NCBI GenBank assembly: GCA_045603745.1
Contig: JAZUMQ010000014.1
Location: 1 to 17,788 of the forward strand
Source: RGIG995 sp045603745
Lineage (GTDB): Bacteria; Bacillota; Clostridia; Oscillospirales; UBA644
Direction: 5' to 3'
DNA length: 17,788 nt
In this document: positions 15,604 to 17,788 of the stretch, piece after piece
Position numbering within the stretch: position 1 is the stretch's first letter
How the letters are laid out: the number at the start of each line of letters is the position of its first letter
Made by a program: the position numbers and the translations under genes
The notes under the pieces: generated by a model
What the model was told of the DNA's origin: nothing
Databases searched by the model: none
The model's input: only the letters and a program-made list of their open reading frames with translations

Positions 15604-15730
15604 CAGTTCGCTCTCTCCTTAAGCTTCTTCCGGCATTATAACCGCAAATCCTTGAAGAATGCACCGTATCAAGTGCTCAATGTAAATGAACACTACAACA
15701 CACTTCGGCACAATTTCTCATATTGCATTA

Positions 15731-15739
15731 ATTATATCA
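15731..15739 (-). promoter_or_regulatory. Operon promoter, extended -10 element
   Basis: Minus-strand TGATATAAT (TG-n plus a perfect TATAAT at 15736-15731). No good -35 lies 17 nt upstream; the nearest resemblance is TTCACA with an over-long spacing. Recognition would therefore rest on the TG extension or an activator. The transcript would start near 15724 and carry a leader of about 120 nt before cpsC. Confidence 0.6.
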
Positions 15740-15868
15740 CGGTATTATGTTCTTTTTGTGAACTTTGTATAGTGAAATAGAATTGTGCGAAAAAGTTCAA
15801 ACAACAGACAAATATAACCAACAAACGGAGAGGTTTGACAACTTTTTGAAAACATAAGTTCTCCCCTC

Positions 15869-15897
15869 TTGAAAAAACGCATCACTTGTGATATAAT
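15869..15897 (+). promoter_or_regulatory. Sigma-70-type promoter of the acyltransferase-gtrA unit
   Basis: TTGAAA (15869-15874), a 17-nt spacer and TATAAT (15892-15897) with TG at the extended -10 position. This is close to consensus, so strong basal expression is expected from about 15904, about 43 nt before the ATG at 15947. Confidence 0.85.
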
Positions 15898-15946
15898 GTG
15901 GTTGTTGGATCATTAAAAATCCACTGCAGAGGAAGGAGAAACCTTC

Positions 15947-17044
15947 ATGGGACAAACGACAAACATACGAAATTACGGAATTGATTTATTACGGATCGCG
16001 TCCATGCTCATGGTAATGATTTTACATATTTTAGGTGCCGGCGGTGTTTTGGGAGCTGCAGAAAAACTATCCATAAATCACGAGATAGCATGGCTATTGG
16101 AAACGATAGCATATTGCGCCGTCAACTGCTATGGATTGATCTCCGGTTACGTGGGTTGGAAATCGAATCACAAATATGCAAATATTGTTTTTTTGTGGTT
16201 ACAAGTAGCACTATATTCCGTAGGAATTCATCTCATTTTTTTGCTAACCGATCCGGGGGCGGCAAGCGGAATCACTATATTGAAATCCTTCTTCCCTGTC
16301 ATCGACAACTACGGCTGGTATTTTACCTGTTATTTCGCGCTATTTTTCTTTATGCCGGCATTAAATTACGTCATCAGAACTATGCCGGAAAAAGATCTGA
16401 AAATCCTCTGCGGAAGCGTCGTTGGAATTCTATCGATTTTGCCGACGATAGCAATGCAGGATATTTTTCAGGTAAAAGATGGTTACAGCGTATTATGGCT
16501 GGGAGCACTGTACCTTTTGGGAGGTTGTATTGGAAGGTTCAAATGGTTCCACAAGACAAAAAAACGATACTTTCTGCTCCTATACCTCGTATGCATAACC
16601 TTATCTTGGGGAACGAAATATCTATTGGAATGTTGCAATCTGTCTTGGCTCAATCAGTTTACGTATTCGGAAGTATTGATTCGATATAAATCTCCTACGA
16701 TTTTATTGGTAGCAATCGTACTACTTCTGACGTTTGTGAAAATTGACCTGAAGAAACCGGGACAATTTCTCGTTCGTGTTTTATCCCCGGCGGCCTTTGG
16801 CGTTTACATCGTTCATAGTCACCCACAGATATGGAACCGAATCATTGCAGGGAAATTCGCAGACTTTGCAAATGACGCGCCTTGGTTAATGATTTTAAAA
16901 GTTTTGGCAACGGCGGTAGTTCTCTATTTAGGATTCTCCCTCATTGATCTGATCCGACATCATTTGTTCCGGTTACTGAAGATCAAAGAACGGCTTAATT
17001 CCTTAGAAATTCGGATTCGGGAACGAAAGAAAGAAACGACATGA
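15947..17044 (+). CDS. Acyltransferase family 3 membrane protein (OafA/WecH-like)
   Basis: Polytopic membrane acyltransferase of 365 residues (PF01757). It has the family N terminus NYGIDLLRIASMLMVMILHI, with the Arg and the His of the first helix that are expected to serve catalysis, and about ten hydrophobic segments. The aromatic-rich NYGWYFTCYFALFFFMPALN and GVYIVHSHPQIWN stretches are characteristic. Relatives transfer acetyl or other acyl groups from CoA to sugars of surface polysaccharides across the membrane. The ATG at 15947 has GGAG about 8 nt upstream. It is divergent from the operon but adjacent, so O-acetylation of the same polymer is plausible though not proven. It ends ATGA-overlapped with the GtrA gene. 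Confidence 0.9.
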   Translation: MGQTTNIRNYGIDLLRIASMLMVMILHILGAGGVLGAAEKLSINHEIAWLLETIAYCAVNCYGLISGYVGWKSNHKYANIVFLWLQVALYSVGIHLIFLLTDPGAASGITILKSFFPVIDNYGWYFTCYFALFFFMPALNYVIRTMPEKDLKILCGSVVGILSILPTIAMQDIFQVKDGYSVLWLGALYLLGGCIGRFKWFHKTKKRYFLLLYLVCITLSWGTKYLLECCNLSWLNQFTYSEVLIRYKSPTILLVAIVLLLTFVKIDLKKPGQFLVRVLSPAAFGVYIVHSHPQIWNRIIAGKFADFANDAPWLMILKVLATAVVLYLGFSLIDLIRHHLFRLLKIKERLNSLEIRIRERKKETT

Positions 17045-17460
17045 AAGCATTTTATCAAAAGCATCGACAGGTAATTTTATACTTTGCATACGGCGCATTT
17101 ACTTCTCTGGCAAACGTGGTTCTTTACGCCATGTTTGTTCCATTATTTGGTATTACGGCAAGCAATGCCATTGCCTGGTTCGGAGCGGTGATATTTGCCT
17201 TTGTGACAAACAAATTATTCGTATTTGACAGTAAAAAATGGCGAACGAAGGAAACTCTGAAAGAAGCGGGAACATTTTTGGGAGCACGGATTTTTTCGGG
17301 GATCTTGGAAATCGTATTGCCCACCGTATTGTTTTACATCGGGCTGGATTACGATTTGTTTGGGATTAAGGGTTTTCTGGCAAAAATCATCGTTAGCATT
17401 ATTGTAATCATATTGAATTACGTATTAAGCAAAACCATTGTATTCCGAAAGCAAAAATAA
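17041..17460 (+). CDS. GtrA-family membrane protein
   Basis: Small protein of 139 residues with four predicted membrane helices (about 10-30, 38-61, 80-100 and 112-132), the GtrA/PF04138 layout. It shows LYFAYGAFTSLANVVLYAMF at the first helix, FVTNKLFVF at the end of the second and NYVLSKTIVFRK at the C terminus, all family landmarks. GtrA proteins are thought to move or handle undecaprenyl-phosphate-linked sugars for side-branch glycosylation. Its ATG overlaps the acyltransferase stop (ATGA, 17041-17044) and its own ribosome binding site is weak, so it is likely translated by coupling. The usual partner, a GtrB-like GT2 with membrane helices, is not in the window. Confidence 0.9.
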   Translation: MKAFYQKHRQVILYFAYGAFTSLANVVLYAMFVPLFGITASNAIAWFGAVIFAFVTNKLFVFDSKKWRTKETLKEAGTFLGARIFSGILEIVLPTVLFYIGLDYDLFGIKGFLAKIIVSIIVIILNYVLSKTIVFRKQK

Positions 17461-17468
17461 AGAATCAT

Positions 17469-17490
17469 AACCACCAGTAAACTGGTGGTT
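17469..17490. repeat. Subterminal palindrome of the IS end
   Basis: Perfect 10-bp inverted repeat (arms 17469-17478 and 17481-17490, AA loop). Hairpins like this near IS200/IS605 ends are recognised by the TnpA transposase as single-stranded DNA. No T-run follows, so it is not an intrinsic terminator. Confidence 0.7.
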
Positions 17491-17496
17491 TGCACA

Positions 17497-17539
17497 GCCC
17501 CTGGAAGGGGCAACTACTGGCCTAACCCCTGAAAGGGGT
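17497..17539. repeat. Two near-identical small hairpins
   Basis: CCCCTGGAAGGGG (within 17497-17511) and CCCCTGAAAGGGG (within 17525-17539) are tandem hairpins, each with a 6-bp stem and a 3-nt loop, differing by one loop base. They lie in the IS non-coding end; role unknown. Confidence 0.65.
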
Positions 17540-17569
17540 ACTGAAATTTGGCACCGCATTACCATCTCA

Positions 17570-17600
17570 GGCAGCCGCTCACGTGCGGCTGTCTTTTTTT
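17570..17600 (+). terminator. Intrinsic terminator within the IS end
   Basis: CAGCCGC (17572-17578) pairs with GCGGCTG (17585-17591) across a 6-nt loop and is followed by TCTTTTTTT. On the plus strand this would end the acyltransferase-gtrA transcript and shield the transposase gene from antisense read-through. Confidence 0.75.
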
Positions 17601-17602
17601 GC

Positions 17603-17788
17603 CTACTTATTCTTGCTACCCGTAAACGGGTCAGTGTACTCTTTTATGCTGCGTGAATCCGCGGCATAATCCTCTTCCAACTGATTTCGGATATAATCTG
17701 CTATGACCCTTTTATTTTTGCCCACCGTGTCCACGTAGTAGCCGCGGCACCAAAAATTCCTCGATCCATACTTATATTTCAAATCCGC
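17603..17788 (-). CDS. tnpA: IS200/IS605 TnpA transposase, C-terminal part (cut by window edge)
   Basis: Open frame of 61 codons plus a TAG stop, entering from beyond the right edge. It contains NFWCRGYYVDTVGKNK and then VIADYIRNQLEED, the C-terminal signature of Y1 single-strand transposases; the tyrosine in ADYIRNQ is at the expected catalytic position. The HUH metal motif would lie outside the window. The gene points away from the right edge, toward gtrA. Whether the full copy is intact cannot be seen. Confidence 0.88.
   Translation of the reverse strand, partial: ADLKYKYGSRNFWCRGYYVDTVGKNKRVIADYIRNQLEEDYAADSRSIKEYTDPFTGSKNK

Larger units (their letters stand above)
15604..15946. promoter_or_regulatory. 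Divergent intergenic control region
   Basis: 343-bp non-coding region between the polysaccharide operon and the acyltransferase gene. It holds one promoter in each direction (listed separately), both with the same ten bases GTGATATAAT as extended -10, a leader of about 120 nt before cpsC, and two imperfect inverted-repeat pairs (15704-15718 with 15779-15791; 15790-15802 with 15833-15847). A further TATAAT on the minus strand at 15640-15635 could be a second, proximal promoter but has no clear -35. No riboswitch or RNA gene was recognised. Confidence 0.7.
17469..17788 (-). mobile_element. IS200/IS605-family insertion sequence end (partial)
   Basis: The tnpA-like reading frame leaving the window, followed by a 140-bp non-coding end rich in hairpins and lacking terminal inverted repeats, is the layout of IS200/IS605 elements. 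The left limit is approximate: the outermost hairpin begins 9 bp after the gtrA stop, and the cleavage site cannot be fixed without the other end or an empty site. Confidence 0.75.

Noticed and set aside
15835..15840. Consensus TTGACA on the plus strand as a second promoter
   Set aside because: No -10-like hexamer lies 16-19 nt downstream; a real promoter begins at 15869.
1..17788. CRISPR array, tRNA/rRNA genes, riboswitches or phage genes
   Set aside because: No spaced direct repeats, cloverleaf-like stretches or recognisable aptamer cores were seen by eye; a covariance-model scan would be needed to exclude small RNAs.

Overview
The window is a large surface-polysaccharide (capsule/exopolysaccharide) locus of a Gram-positive bacterium, most likely a low- to mid-GC Bacillota of class Clostridia. 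The evidence is the stand-alone CpsC/CpsD/CpsB phosphoregulatory trio, the LytR-CpsA-Psr (LCP) attachment enzyme, strong AGGAGG-type ribosome binding sites, GTG and TTG starts, and an IS200/IS605-type transposon end. Genus cannot be read from the sequence.

Minus strand, 15603 down to 95: sixteen tightly packed, often overlapping genes read as one operon. Its promoter lies in a 343-bp divergent intergenic region, and a 15-bp-stem hairpin (16-46) follows the last gene. In transcription order they are: CpsC-like chain-length/kinase adaptor, CpsD-like tyrosine kinase, CpsB-like PHP phosphatase, a secreted protein with a sortase-like tail, LCP transferase, initiating sugar-phosphate transferase, GT4, GT4, polysaccharide pyruvyl transferase, radical SAM/SPASM enzyme, GT4, an NPP-type phosphodiesterase, a Pol-beta-type nucleotidyltransferase, GT2, Wzy-like polymerase, and a VanZ-family membrane protein. 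The first six are the conserved regulatory, attachment and initiation half. The rest build and decorate a specific repeat unit and vary in base composition. The initiating transferase would load the first sugar on undecaprenyl phosphate, four glycosyltransferases extend it, Wzy polymerises it, CpsBCD control length, and LCP attaches the chain to the cell wall. No Wzx flippase and no nucleotide-sugar synthesis genes are present.

Plus strand, 15947-17460: an acyltransferase-3 membrane protein and a GtrA-family protein overlap by ATGA behind a near-consensus extended -10 promoter. They suit polysaccharide acetylation and lipid-linked sugar handling.

Right edge, about 17469-17788: hairpins, an intrinsic terminator and the C-terminal 61 residues of a TnpA-type (Y1) IS200/IS605 transposase that runs off the window.

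The most interesting part is an AT-rich two-gene cassette (2974-5143). In it a cytoplasmic NPP-like phosphodiesterase with a full metal site overlaps a Pol-beta nucleotidyltransferase, inside the glycosyltransferase block. A radical SAM/SPASM enzyme beside a pyruvyl transferase comes next. Both suggest unusual decoration of the polymer, but the chemistry is inferred, not shown.
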